A stretch of 45,265 nt of DNA from Methylotenera_A sp031369365 (GCA_031369365.1 JANMOP010000095.1:1-45265), one strand, 5' to 3'. Shown: positions 7,555 through 16,175, counted from the first letter of the stretch. Numbers and translations are program-made. The notes: generated by a model from the sequence alone, not told the origin.

Positions 7555-9486
7555 CTAACTGGAATCGTCTAGCACCTGCAAAAATTCGACGCCATAACGC
7601 TCTAATTTGGCTTGCCCCACGCCAGTAATGCGGCTCATGGCAGATAGGCTGGCGGGTTTTTGCTGGTGAATTTCTAACAGCGTACTATCGTGAAAAATCA
7701 CATACGGCGGCACGCCTTGTTCGCGGGCTAGCTCCATACGCTTAGCTTTTAGCGCCAGCCAAAGCGGGTCGTCGCTCACTTCGGCGTAACCTGCTTTGGT
7801 GCGTGAGCCGCGCTCGGCTTTGCTAGATTTACGCGTTGTAACTTCCACATCGCGGCGTAGCCATACCTCGCTAACGCCTTTTAATACGGGCTTCGCAGCC
7901 TCGGTAAGCTTTAATCCGCCGAAAGCTTCACTATCGCTTTCAAGAAAACCGCCTGCGACTAATTGCCGAAACACGCTGCTCCACTGCGCTTGTGCTAAGC
8001 CCTTGCCGATGCCAAATGTACTTAAAGTTTCATGTGAAAATTGCCGTACTTTTGGCGTCGGTTTGCCCAAAAGTACGTCAATTAAATGGACTACACCAAA
8101 ACGTTGCCCCGTACGATACACGCAAGAAAGTGCCATCTGCGCCGCTTGCGTGGCATCCCACGTGTCCACGGGCTCTAAGCAGTTATCGCATTGGCCGCAA
8201 TCACCCGCATGTTGCTCGCCAAAATAACGCAACAAAGTTTGGTGGCGGCAACTGGTCGATTCACAAAAACCAAGTAACGCATCTAACTTTTGCCGCTCCA
8301 CCATTTTGCGTTCTTCAGGCGCATCGCCCGCATCCAACATTTTACGCATACTCACCACATCACCCAGCCCATAAGTCATCCAAGCGTTTGCAGGCAAACC
8401 GTCACGACCTGCGCGCCCTGTTTCTTGGTAATAGCCTTCCATACTTTTGGGAATATCTAAATGTGCAACAAAGCGCACGTTGGGCTTATCGATACCCATG
8501 CCAAACGCCACGGTGGCCACCATAATCACGCCTTCTTCGCGCAAAAATCGGCGCTGGTTTTGGTTGCGAATATTCGCGTCTAAACCAGCGTGATAAGGCA
8601 GTGTGTCCCAACCGCGCTGTTTTAGCCAATCTGCCGTTTCTTCCACTTTTTTACGACTTAAGCAATAAATAATGCCCGCATCATTGGCGTGTTCGGCTTC
8701 TAAAAACGCTTCTAATTGGGCTTTGGCGTTGGCTTTTTGGGTAACCCGATATTTAATATTGGGTCTATCAAAGCTAGAAACAAACTGCCGCGCGTTTTCT
8801 AGCTGTAAACGCTCAATGATTTCCGCACGCGTAGGCGCATCTGCCGTGGCCGTCAGCGCAATGCGTGGCACCTGCGGAAAGCGCTCGTGCAACACCGTCA
8901 GCTTACGATATTCAGGCCGAAAATCATGCCCCCACTGCGAAACGCAATGCGCCTCATCAATCGCAAATAAGGCGATGCCACTATTAACTCCCTCTCCCCT
9001 CGAGGGGGAGCCAGCATTTGGCTTCCCCGCCAGCGTTGGTGCTAAAGCACCTAATGCTGGCGTGAAGGGTTGGGGAGAGGGGGCAGCACTATTCAACTGC
9101 TCCAACATAGCCAAAAACCCACTCATCAGCAAACGTTCAGGCGCCACATACACAATCTGCAACTCACCCCGCATCAGCTGCGCGGTAATTGCACGTGCCT
9201 CATCCGCATCTTGGCTAGAATTCAAAAACGCCGCTCGCACGCCCAATTGCTTTAACGCATCCACCTGATCTTGCATCAACGCAATTAAAGGCGAAACCAC
9301 AATCGCCACCCCCGCCCGCAACAAGGCTGGCAACTGATAACACAGAGACTTACCACCGCCAGTCGGCATCAATACCAGCGCATCACCGCCAGCGGCGACA
9401 TGCTCGACAACGGCCTGTTGCTCGCCACGAAAAGACGAATAACCAAAAACGTCATGCAGGGTTTGTAAAGCGGAGGGATTTGACAC
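7555..9486 (-). CDS. recQ: ATP-dependent DNA helicase RecQ, with an in-frame insertion
   Basis: RecQ is a 3'-5' DNA helicase of recombination and fork repair. Motif I is MPTGGGKSLCYQLP (about 40-53), motif II is DEAH (177-180), and motif VI contains QETGRAGRDG. A zinc-binding domain (cysteines around CESTSCRH and CGQCDNC), a winged helix and a C-terminal HRDC domain follow. Residues 132-167 (Pro/Ala/Gly-rich) are not part of the family fold; they are encoded by a palindromic element between the PERLL motif and DEAH. The start is GTG at 9486, seven bases after the tgt stop codon, so the two are probably co-transcribed. The frame is intact, and activity with the loop is untested. Confidence 0.95.
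   Translation of the reverse strand: MSNPSALQTLHDVFGYSSFRGEQQAVVEHVAAGGDALVLMPTGGGKSLCYQLPALLRAGVAIVVSPLIALMQDQVDALKQLGVRAAFLNSSQDADEARAITAQLMRGELQIVYVAPERLLMSGFLAMLEQLNSAAPSPQPFTPALGALAPTLAGKPNAGSPSRGEGVNSGIALFAIDEAHCVSQWGHDFRPEYRKLTVLHERFPQVPRIALTATADAPTRAEIIERLQLENARQFVSSFDRPNIKYRVTQKANAKAQLEAFLEAEHANDAGIIYCLSRKKVEETADWLKQRGWDTLPYHAGLDANIRNQNQRRFLREEGVIMVATVAFGMGIDKPNVRFVAHLDIPKSMEGYYQETGRAGRDGLPANAWMTYGLGDVVSMRKMLDAGDAPEERKMVERQKLDALLGFCESTSCRHQTLLRYFGEQHAGDCGQCDNCLEPVDTWDATQAAQMALSCVYRTGQRFGVVHLIDVLLGKPTPKVRQFSHETLSTFGIGKGLAQAQWSSVFRQLVAGGFLESDSEAFGGLKLTEAAKPVLKGVSEVWLRRDVEVTTRKSSKAERGSRTKAGYAEVSDDPLWLALKAKRMELAREQGVPPYVIFHDSTLLEIHQQKPASLSAMSRITGVGQAKLERYGVEFLQVLDDSS
8986..9093. mobile_element. 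108-bp palindromic element inserted in frame in recQ
   Basis: The segment is flanked by the 7-bp direct repeat CACTATT (8979-8985 and 9087-9093), consistent with a target duplication. It has perfect 10-bp arms CCCTCTCCCC (8990-8999) and GGGGAGAGGG (9072-9081), and inner arms CCAGCATT (9011-9018) and AATGCTGG (9053-9060). Its length is exactly 36 codons and it has no stop codon in the recQ frame. It resembles in behaviour the palindromic elements of Rickettsia that insert inside genes. I see no second copy in the window. Confidence 0.7.
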
Positions 9487-9493
9487 TTTAAAC

Positions 9494-10600
9494 TCAGGCC
9501 GTTAGACGCGCACGTTTGACCGCAAACTCTGTTTTAAATGCCTCAAACGTGCCGTTTTCTATAGCGGCGCGCATCCCTTGCATTAACACTTGGTAATAAT
9601 GCAGGTTGTGGATGGTATTTAAGCGCGCGCTTAAAATTTCGCCCACGCGGAACAGGTGGTGCAAGTAGGCGCGGGTGAAGTTTTGACAGGTGTAGCAGCT
9701 GCAGTCGGCATCTAGCGGGCGAATATCATTTTTGTAGCCCGCGTTTTTAATTTTAACATCGCCATACTGCGTAAATAGCCAGCCGTTGCGGGCGTTGCGG
9801 GTGGGCATTACGCAATCGAACATATCAATACCTTGCGAAACCGCATCCACTAAGTCTTCTGGCGTGCCTACTCCCATTAAATAGCGCGGTTTGTTGGCTG
9901 GCATTTTGGGTGCGGTGTGGGCGAGAATGCGCAGCATGTCTTCTTTTGGTTCACCAACTGATAAGCCGCCAATCGCAAAACCGTCAAAATCAATATTCAC
10001 CAAACCTGCTAGTGAAATATCGCGCAAATCTTCAAACATGCCGCCTTGAATAATGCCGAATAAAGCGTTGCTATTGCCTTGATGTGCATCTTTACTACGC
10101 TTAGCCCACCTTAAAGACAGCTGCATCGAATCGCTGGCTTCCTTAACTGTGGCGGGGTAGGGCGTGCATTCGTCAAAAATCATTACAATGTCGCTGTTTA
10201 GCACCTTTTGAATGCGCATCGATTCTTCTGGCGTTAAAAAGCAGGTGTCGCCATTTATTGGGCTTTGAAATTTAACGCCTTCTTCACTAATTTTACGCAT
10301 CGCGCCCAAGCTAAACACTTGAAATCCGCCTGAATCCGTCAAAATTGGGCCATCCCAGCCCATAAACTTGTGCAAACCGCCGTGTGCGGCGATGACTTCT
10401 AGCCCTGGGCGTAGCCATAAATGAAAAGTGTTGCCGAGTACGATATGCGCGTCAATTTCTTTTAATTCAAGCGGCGACATGGCTTTAACCGTGCCGTAAG
10501 TGCCAACAGGCATGAATGCTGGTGTTTCAACGATGCCATGTGCTAGATGAACTGTGCCTCTGCGAGCAAGACCATCAGTTTTGTGAAGGGTAAATTTCAT
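9494..10600 (-). CDS. tgt: Queuine tRNA-ribosyltransferase (Tgt)
   Basis: Tgt swaps guanine-34 for preQ1 in GUN-anticodon tRNAs, the committed step of queuosine insertion. The 368 residues match the family. DSGGFQVFSLG contains the general-base aspartate, GIDMFDCVMPTRNARNG contains the nucleophilic aspartate, and CSCYTCQNFTRAYLHH carries the zinc ligands. The ATG at 10600 has only a weak purine-rich upstream stretch. It heads the tgt-recQ-yajC-secD-secF series, all on the minus strand with short gaps. Confidence 0.97.
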   Translation of the reverse strand: MKFTLHKTDGLARRGTVHLAHGIVETPAFMPVGTYGTVKAMSPLELKEIDAHIVLGNTFHLWLRPGLEVIAAHGGLHKFMGWDGPILTDSGGFQVFSLGAMRKISEEGVKFQSPINGDTCFLTPEESMRIQKVLNSDIVMIFDECTPYPATVKEASDSMQLSLRWAKRSKDAHQGNSNALFGIIQGGMFEDLRDISLAGLVNIDFDGFAIGGLSVGEPKEDMLRILAHTAPKMPANKPRYLMGVGTPEDLVDAVSQGIDMFDCVMPTRNARNGWLFTQYGDVKIKNAGYKNDIRPLDADCSCYTCQNFTRAYLHHLFRVGEILSARLNTIHNLHYYQVLMQGMRAAIENGTFEAFKTEFAVKRARLTA

Positions 10601-10806
10601 AACAATTTCTTAGTGAATATTGATTGGTATCTTTGAGTAGCCGCTATTTTAGCGGTTTTCTCATTATTTATTCTGAATAAATCTGGGTAACAAGCACGAT
10701 ATTAAATGTATAAAGGTGTTATTTAGTGCTTATGTAAGGCAAGGCTATATAAATATTAATAAGCTTTGCTATACTAATCCTGTTTAATAAGCATAAGTGA
10801 TTTCAA

Positions 10807-11601
10807 ATGGCAGAGCCTAAACAACGTCCAGCACGCAGATCTGCAGATGATGCAAGTTTGCGTGCACGTGGCATTTACTTGCTACCCAATTTATTCACCT
10901 CAGCGGCTTTGTTTGCAGGTTTTTATGCCATTGTGCAGGCCATGAATAGTAATTTTGAGCTATCTGCAATTGCGATTTTTATTGCCATGGTGATGGATGG
11001 CCTAGATGGCCGTGTGGCACGTATGACCAATACCACCAGCGCATTTGGGGCAGAGTATGATAGCTTATCGGATATGGTCTCTTTCGGCGTTGCTCCTGCG
11101 CTAATTATGTATGTATGGGCGCTAAAGCCGATGGGAAAATTAGGCTGGATAGCGGCTTTTATTTATTGTGCCTGTGCCGCATTACGGTTGGCGCGATTTA
11201 ATACCAAGTTAGACGACGCACATCAAGATAAACGTTATTTTCAAGGCTTACCCAGCCCAGCATCAGCGGCTTTGCTCGCAGGATTTGTGTGGGTGGCGTA
11301 TGAATATAATGTGGACGGCCGCGAGATATTTTTTGGCGCAATTCAAATGAAATGGATGGCGTGGGTGCTGACTATTTTCGCGGCTGGCAGCATGGTCTCT
11401 GACTTAAAATTTTACAGCGGCAAAGATATTAATTTAAAAGAAAGCGTACCATTTGTGGCTATTTTAGCCATTGTCATGGCATTCGTGCTGGTTTCATACA
11501 GCCCGCCAGAAGTATTATTTACTGTGGTGCTGGTATATGCGCTCTCTGGTTACTTTTTGTGGCTAAAATCACAAATTAAGAAACCAAATAAACTTGAATG
11601 A
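10807..11601 (+). CDS. pssA: CDP-diacylglycerol-serine O-phosphatidyltransferase
   Basis: This inner-membrane enzyme joins CDP-diacylglycerol and serine to give phosphatidylserine, the precursor of phosphatidylethanolamine. The CDP-alcohol phosphotransferase signature (DGLDGRVARM, then GAEYDSLSD) lies at about residues 60-87, with several hydrophobic segments spanning the 264 residues. A possible -10 (TATACT, 10769-10774) lies upstream, and no strong Shine-Dalgarno sequence precedes the ATG. The pssA-leuA order is common in Betaproteobacteria, but here leuA appears to have its own promoter. Confidence 0.95.
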   Translation: MAEPKQRPARRSADDASLRARGIYLLPNLFTSAALFAGFYAIVQAMNSNFELSAIAIFIAMVMDGLDGRVARMTNTTSAFGAEYDSLSDMVSFGVAPALIMYVWALKPMGKLGWIAAFIYCACAALRLARFNTKLDDAHQDKRYFQGLPSPASAALLAGFVWVAYEYNVDGREIFFGAIQMKWMAWVLTIFAAGSMVSDLKFYSGKDINLKESVPFVAILAIVMAFVLVSYSPPEVLFTVVLVYALSGYFLWLKSQIKKPNKLE

Positions 11602-11611
11602 TGTCTATTTC

Positions 11612-11640
11612 TTGAAAATATGCACATAAATATTTATACT
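11612..11640 (+). promoter_or_regulatory. Predicted sigma-70 promoter for the leu leader/leuA transcript
   Basis: TTGAAA at 11612-11617 and TATACT at 11635-11640 are separated by exactly 17 bp. Transcription would begin around 11647-11648, that is, on or next to the ATG of the small ORF that follows. Confidence 0.6.
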
Positions 11641-11647
11641 TAAACTT

Positions 11648-11758
11648 ATGTTGAATCAATTCACATTGCAAGTTGTTACAGGCTTATTGTTAAGCCTTGT
11701 ATTGTTGCGCGCTTTAATTGCGCTACGCCCAGTTAATCTGCGCGTGCGCGCAGACTAA
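11648..11758 (+). CDS. Candidate leucine leader peptide (36 aa)
   Basis: This small ORF encodes 36 residues, 11 of them leucine, including Leu-Leu-Leu at 13-15 and Leu-Leu at 19-20, plus several valines. Most leucine codons are TTG or TTA. It lies between a good promoter and leuA, and its last codons overlap a GC-rich hairpin. This is the pattern of an amino-acid attenuation leader. No Shine-Dalgarno sequence precedes the ATG, and the predicted transcription start falls on it, so it would be translated as a leaderless message. Alternatively it could be a short hydrophobic membrane peptide. I know of no named family for it. Confidence 0.55.
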   Translation: MLNQFTLQVVTGLLLSLVLLRALIALRPVNLRVRAD

Positions 11759-11811
11759 AACCACCCCAATTTTAAGTATTTTTAACGCGCATATTTTTAA
11801 TAGGTGCGCGT
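11738..11811 (+). promoter_or_regulatory. Candidate leuA attenuator with alternative hairpins
   Basis: Segment A (11738-11753) folds as CTGCGC/GCGCAG around a four-base loop. Segment B (ACGCGCA, 11785-11791) pairs perfectly with segment C (TGCGCGT, 11805-11811). Segment A also contains TGCGCGT (11739-11745), so A and C compete for B. A ribosome at the leader stop codon (11756-11758) would cover A and allow B:C; a ribosome stalled at the leucine codons would leave A free for B. B:C lacks a clean T-tract, so termination could be weak or the mechanism different. Confidence 0.45.
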
Positions 11812-11849
11812 AATCCATTTATAATCTGTATATTGATTAGGAAATAAAC

Positions 11850-13391
11850 ATGAACACGAACAGCGAAATTATTATTTTTGATACCACCTTACGCGATGGC
11901 GAACAAAGCCCAGGCGCATCCATGACTAAAGAAGAAAAGATACGCATTGCGCGCCAACTAGAAAAATTGGGCGTCAACGTGATTGAAGCGGGCTTTGCCG
12001 CCGCCAGCCCTGGCGATTTTGATGCGATTTCAGAAATTGCTAAAATCATTAAAAATTCAACCGTGTGCTCACTTGCGCGTGCTAGTGAAAACGACGTGCG
12101 CCGTGCGGGTGAGGCTATTAAACACGCGGCTTCTGGGCGCATTCATACGTTTATTGCTACCAGCAAAATCCACATGGAAAACAAGCTAAGAATGACCGAA
12201 GACCAAGTGGTAGAGCGTGCCGTACAGGCTGTGAAATGGGCTTTGGAATACACGTCTGACGTAGAATTCTCTGCCGAAGACGCAGTGCGTTCCGACATCG
12301 ACTTTTTGGTGCGCGTGTTTGATGCAGTGATTGAAGCAGGCGCAACGACCATCAACGTGCCTGACACGGTAGGCTACTCCATCCCCGCGTCATGGGGCGA
12401 GCGCATGGCAACTTTGATTAAGCGCGTAAAAAATAGTTCTAGCGTGATTTGGAGCACGCACTGCCATAACGATTTAGGCATGGCAGTGGCGAATTCACTT
12501 GCCGCTGTTTCAAATGGCGCCAGACAGGTTGAATGCACCATCAATGGTTTGGGCGAGCGCGCAGGCAACGCGAGTTTAGAAGAAGTGGTGATGGCAATTA
12601 AAACGCGCGCCGATGTGTTTAATTTAACCACGCGCATCGACACCACGCAAATTGTCGCTACCTCAAAATTAGTTTCCACCATTACGGGTTACCCCGTGCA
12701 GCCTAACAAAGCCATTGTGGGCGCAAATGCATTTGCACACGAAAGTGGCATTCACCAAGATGGCGTGTTAAAGCATCGCGAGACTTACGAAATTATGCGC
12801 GCCGAAGACGTGGGCTGGAACACCAACAAATTAACGTTGGGAAAATTGTCTGGCCGCAACGCCTTTAGAACGCGCTTGACCGAGTTGGGCATTCAATTAG
12901 CCAGCGACGACGCCGTGAATGCTGCGTTTGCACGTTTTAAAGATTTGGCCGATAAAAAATCGGAAATTTTTGACGAAGATTTGCACGCCCTTGTGAGCGA
13001 TGAATTCGTGAGTGAAACCAGCGAGAATTATAAACTTGTGTATTTGCAAGTGGCCTCACAAACTGGGGAAATACCGCACGCGTATATTACGATTAGCGAT
13101 TTTGGTGTAGAGAAAAAAGCCGAAGCCGATGGCGGCGGCCCAGTCGATGCCAGTTTTAAAGCCATTGAAAGCATTGCTAACAGTGGTGCAGAATTGCAGC
13201 TTTATTCAGTCAACAATATTACCAGCGGCACAGATGCACAGGGCGAGGTGACAGTGCGGCTTGCCAAAGGTGGGCGCATTGTGAACGGACAGGGTGCGGA
13301 TACCGACATTGTGATTGCCTCTGCCAAGGCGTATTTGAATGGGTTAAACAAGTTGCACAGCAATTTAGCGAAAATGAATCCGCAGGTTTAA
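11850..13391 (+). CDS. leuA: 2-isopropylmalate synthase
   Basis: LeuA condenses acetyl-CoA with 2-oxoisovalerate in the first committed step of leucine synthesis. The 513 residues match the long bacterial form. The catalytic TIM barrel starts with FDTTLRDGEQSPGASM and carries the metal-binding THCHNDLGMAVANS. An accessory region follows, then a C-terminal regulatory domain (about 390-513) that normally binds leucine. The ATG at 11850 has AGGA eight bases upstream. Leucine-rich leader sequences upstream suggest attenuation in addition to feedback inhibition. Confidence 0.97.
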   Translation: MNTNSEIIIFDTTLRDGEQSPGASMTKEEKIRIARQLEKLGVNVIEAGFAAASPGDFDAISEIAKIIKNSTVCSLARASENDVRRAGEAIKHAASGRIHTFIATSKIHMENKLRMTEDQVVERAVQAVKWALEYTSDVEFSAEDAVRSDIDFLVRVFDAVIEAGATTINVPDTVGYSIPASWGERMATLIKRVKNSSSVIWSTHCHNDLGMAVANSLAAVSNGARQVECTINGLGERAGNASLEEVVMAIKTRADVFNLTTRIDTTQIVATSKLVSTITGYPVQPNKAIVGANAFAHESGIHQDGVLKHRETYEIMRAEDVGWNTNKLTLGKLSGRNAFRTRLTELGIQLASDDAVNAAFARFKDLADKKSEIFDEDLHALVSDEFVSETSENYKLVYLQVASQTGEIPHAYITISDFGVEKKAEADGGGPVDASFKAIESIANSGAELQLYSVNNITSGTDAQGEVTVRLAKGGRIVNGQGADTDIVIASAKAYLNGLNKLHSNLAKMNPQV

Positions 13392-13410
13392 TCCGCGAGT
13401 ACAATCTGCT

Positions 13411-13486
13411 CGTCATGTTAGCGTGGCGAAGAATCCAGTTTTAATGCGAAATCAGTTCTGGATTCTTCGCTTTTCTCAGAATAACG
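13411..13486. repeat. Palindromic dispersed repeat after leuA
   Basis: The inner arms are perfect 13-mers, GCGAAGAATCCAG (13426-13438) and CTGGATTCTTCGC (13458-13470), followed by TTTT. The outer arms run imperfectly from CGTCAT (13411) to ATAACG (13486). It can serve as the leuA terminator and resembles dispersed palindromes of betaproteobacteria. Confidence 0.7.
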
Positions 13487-13531
13487 ATGCTGATGCAGCG
13501 TCATTTACTCTTTAAAAACACAAATCAAGCA

Positions 13532-14413
13532 ATGATAAAACAACCCCTATTAATAATTGCAGCGCTGTTTTGCACCTATTTTATTTGGGGTTCAACTTAT
13601 CTTGCGCTTAAGTTCGGTATTGAAAGCTTTCCGCCGTTTTTGTTGGTTGGCGTGCGGTTTACAGTGGCTGGCGTTATTTTGTATCTTGTCATGCGCTATT
13701 TGGGCTCGCCTAATCCTACCAAGCAACAATGGCTGGGCGCAAGTGCTGTGGGCATTTTGCTACCCGCGTTTGGCAATGGCACCGTAACTTATGTGCAGCA
13801 AACAGTTAGCAGCAGCGTCGCGGCGCTGGCCATTGCCACGGCACCTATTTGGATGGCGATTTTCTCCTCTATATGGGGGCACAAAATCAACGCCCGCGAG
13901 TGGCTGGGTATTGCGGTGGGTTTTGTGGGCATAGCGCTGCTTAACCTCGGCGGTAGCTTGCATGGCGATTATTTAAATGCAGGCTTGTTAATTTTTGCGG
14001 CGGCAAGTTGGTCGCTAGGCTCGGTTTTAGGTAAACACATTGCAATGCCAAGCGGCTTAATGGCGGCAGCCTGCCAAATGCTGGTGGGAGGCTTAGTAAC
14101 GCTTGCGGCGAGCGCCTTGCGTGGTGAAACTTGGCCTGCACAAATATCTGCAAAATCATGGGGCGCGCTGATGTTTTTGGTGGTGCTAGGCTCGCTGGTA
14201 GCTTATAGTGCCTATATGTATTTGCTAAAAACCGTGCGCCCGCTAGTGGCCAGCAGCAATACTTTTGTAAACCCTATTGTTGCGTTCGCAGTAGGCATTT
14301 GGCTTGCCAATGAAACCGTAACAAGCACAGAATACGCGGCGCTTGCGGTAATATTGGTGGGTGTGTTTTTGGTGTTATCGGCAAGTGCTGAGGAAACAGA
14401 AAAGCTTAATTAA
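13532..14413 (+). CDS. EamA/DMT-superfamily permease
   Basis: This is a ten-helix inner-membrane permease of the drug/metabolite transporter superfamily; the substrate cannot be read from sequence. Two EamA repeats are visible, the first beginning CTYFIWGSTYLALKFGIESF and the second around AASWSLGSVLGKHIAM, ending in AVGIWLANETVT. I prefer ATG 13532 over ATG 13487, because the upstream codons read out of the edge of the palindromic repeat and have no family match. The product is 293 residues. Confidence 0.88.
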   Translation: MIKQPLLIIAALFCTYFIWGSTYLALKFGIESFPPFLLVGVRFTVAGVILYLVMRYLGSPNPTKQQWLGASAVGILLPAFGNGTVTYVQQTVSSSVAALAIATAPIWMAIFSSIWGHKINAREWLGIAVGFVGIALLNLGGSLHGDYLNAGLLIFAAASWSLGSVLGKHIAMPSGLMAAACQMLVGGLVTLAASALRGETWPAQISAKSWGALMFLVVLGSLVAYSAYMYLLKTVRPLVASSNTFVNPIVAFAVGIWLANETVTSTEYAALAVILVGVFLVLSASAEETEKLN

Positions 14414-14421
14414 CCCAACTC

Positions 14422-14529
14422 CGTCATTGCGAGCCTGCCTTTAGCCGCGAATATTTATCTGTGGCGGGCGGCAATCTAAAAAAACGTGGATTGCCGCGCC
14501 TAAGATAAAACCTTAGGCTCGCAATGACG
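14422..14529. repeat. Palindromic dispersed repeat (CGTCATTGCGAGCC type)
   Basis: Perfect 14-bp outer arms CGTCATTGCGAGCC (14422-14435) and GGCTCGCAATGACG (14516-14529) enclose imperfect inner arms GGCGGGCGGCAATC and GATTGCCGCGCC. This arrangement is typical of intergenic repeats found across proteobacteria. It lies between the DMT permease and the HAD gene. Confidence 0.8.
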
Positions 14530-14601
14530 GAATTAGGTAAGATTTTATTGGCGTTCATCTGCGGCAAAATTGATTTTAAAATGCATGTAAAGATATAGAA
14601 A

Positions 14602-15282
14602 ATGAAACAAAATATAACACAAAACCTAGCCTTGTTCGACCTAGACAACACGCTACTGGCAGGCGACAGCGACTACAACTGGAGTTTATTTTTAATTAGC
14701 GAAGGCTTGCTAAACGCCCAAACGCATCATGATAGAAACGAAAAGTTTTATGCGGATTACAAAGCAGGGCAGCTTGATATCGTGGAGTTTTTAAAATTTC
14801 AACTTAAGCCGTTAAGTGAGCATCCAAAGACTTTCTTGGATGAATTACACCTAAAATATATGCAAAAAATCATCCGCCCCATGATAACAGTGAAGGCGCA
14901 GGCCTTGGTAGATAAGCACAAAGCCGCTGGCGATTTATGTATTGTAATCACCGCCACCAATAGCTTTGTCACCAAACCAATCGCCACCGCGTACGGCATC
15001 GAGCACTTAATTGGCAGCGACCCAGAAATGGTGAATGGCGAGTACACGGGCGGCGTGACGGGTGTGCCAACTTATAAAGAGGGCAAGGTGATTCGTTTAA
15101 ATCAATGGCTAGAAGCGCGTAGAAAAAAACTCAGTGATTATGAAGTGAGTTATTTTTACAGTGATTCGCATAACGATTTACCGTTAATGAAGCTAGTGAC
15201 CAACCCTGTGGCGGTGGATGCAGATGAGATTTTAACAGCCTATGCGCTAGAGCAGGCTTGGCCGCTAATAAGTTTACGTTAG
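14602..15282 (+). CDS. HAD-superfamily (subfamily IB, SerB-like) phosphatase
   Basis: The 226 residues begin with the HAD nucleophile motif LALFDLDNTLLAGDSD (DxDxT), with a helical cap around residues 20-100. Motif II is VITATNS, and motif IV is YSDSHNDLPLM. This subfamily includes phosphoserine phosphatase, and betaproteobacterial members have also been annotated as histidinol-phosphatase. The exact substrate cannot be decided here. The gene is flanked by repeats on both sides and looks monocistronic. Confidence 0.85.
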   Translation: MKQNITQNLALFDLDNTLLAGDSDYNWSLFLISEGLLNAQTHHDRNEKFYADYKAGQLDIVEFLKFQLKPLSEHPKTFLDELHLKYMQKIIRPMITVKAQALVDKHKAAGDLCIVITATNSFVTKPIATAYGIEHLIGSDPEMVNGEYTGGVTGVPTYKEGKVIRLNQWLEARRKKLSDYEVSYFYSDSHNDLPLMKLVTNPVAVDADEILTAYALEQAWPLISLR

Positions 15283-15316
15283 TAGATACCGTTATCCTTT
15301 GCAATCTTAAATGTTT

Positions 15317-15346
15317 GTTGGGTTGCGCCGTAAACGGCTAACCCAC
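15317..15346. terminator. Bidirectional hairpin between the HAD gene and the CcsA-like gene
   Basis: Convergent genes are separated by an imperfect inverted repeat, roughly GTTGGGTTGCGCCG / CGGCTAACCCAC, around a TAAA loop. It lacks long T-tracts. It resembles a short dispersed repeat and could also terminate both transcripts. Confidence 0.45.
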
Positions 15347-15356
15347 GCTACCAAAA

Positions 15357-16175
15357 CTACTGCCCCATCAAAACCTGCAAAATAAACTTACTACCAATGT
15401 AAGACAGTAGCAGCAATACAAAGCCTATCAACGTTAAATAAATGGCTTTTTTACCGCGCCAGCCGTATTGGTAGCGTCCAAATAGTAGCCAGCCGTAGAT
15501 CACCCACGAGGTAATTGAAAACACGATTTTGTGGGTGAACTCTAGCGGTTCGCCGTATAGTTGTTCGCTAAAAAACATGCCACTGATTAAGGTAATGGTG
15601 AGCAACACAAAACCAAACGTAATTACTCGAAATAGTAATTGCTCCATGACCAATAATGGTGGAAAATTCGGTAGCTTGATGAGCGTAGGCTTGTTATGCA
15701 AGCTGCGCTCGGCAATGGTCATGAGTAGCGCGTGTAGCGCAGCAAAGGTGAATAAACTATAGGCCAGTAAGGCGATGCCGATGTGCGCCATAAACAAAGG
15801 CTCTGCTGCTTGGGGTAAATAGTGGTTGTTCACCTCAAACGCAGGAATGAACGCAAATATTGCGGCTGGGGGCAATACAAAAGCTTGCAAGCTGTGTAGC
15901 TCGTGCTTTATATCGGCCAGCCAATACACCAGCACAGTGAGCCAAAATATGGCTGATAGGGCGTTGTAAAAACCTAAATTAAAGCCCACAGAAAAAATGT
16001 TTTGATAGAGTAACCAAGCGTGAATAACCAAGCCTAAAGCTATCATCGCAGAGTGTAGTTTTAATGAAGTTAGGCTGGTTGCAGATTTCGCGTCACGCCA
16101 AAAATCTGCCGCCACCGCAAAATATATAAAAGCCACTGCTAAATAAGGGATTAAATGCTGCGCTGAATTTTGCAT
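15357..16175 (-). CDS. CcsA/YpjD-like cytochrome c assembly family membrane protein
   Basis: The 272 residues are mostly hydrophobic, with about eight predicted helices. Features of the CcsA/CcmC haem-handling family include LFMAHIGIALLAYSLFTFAA and FTHKIVFSITSWVIYGWLLFG, with histidines in or near membrane segments. The gene is divergent to ffh, an arrangement also known for E. coli ypjD, whose role is not settled. This is more likely a YpjD orthologue than a core cytochrome maturation factor, because no other ccs/ccm genes are nearby. Confidence 0.8.
   Translation of the reverse strand: MQNSAQHLIPYLAVAFIYFAVAADFWRDAKSATSLTSLKLHSAMIALGLVIHAWLLYQNIFSVGFNLGFYNALSAIFWLTVLVYWLADIKHELHSLQAFVLPPAAIFAFIPAFEVNNHYLPQAAEPLFMAHIGIALLAYSLFTFAALHALLMTIAERSLHNKPTLIKLPNFPPLLVMEQLLFRVITFGFVLLTITLISGMFFSEQLYGEPLEFTHKIVFSITSWVIYGWLLFGRYQYGWRGKKAIYLTLIGFVLLLLSYIGSKFILQVLMGQ

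Noticed and set aside
7992..8525. 177-codon plus-strand frame within recQ (and one at 8672-9268)
   Set aside because: Antisense to conserved RecQ motifs; no domain features.
13487..13531. Upstream start of the DMT permease
   Set aside because: These codons adjoin the palindromic repeat and have no family support; ATG 13532 starts just before the first membrane helix.
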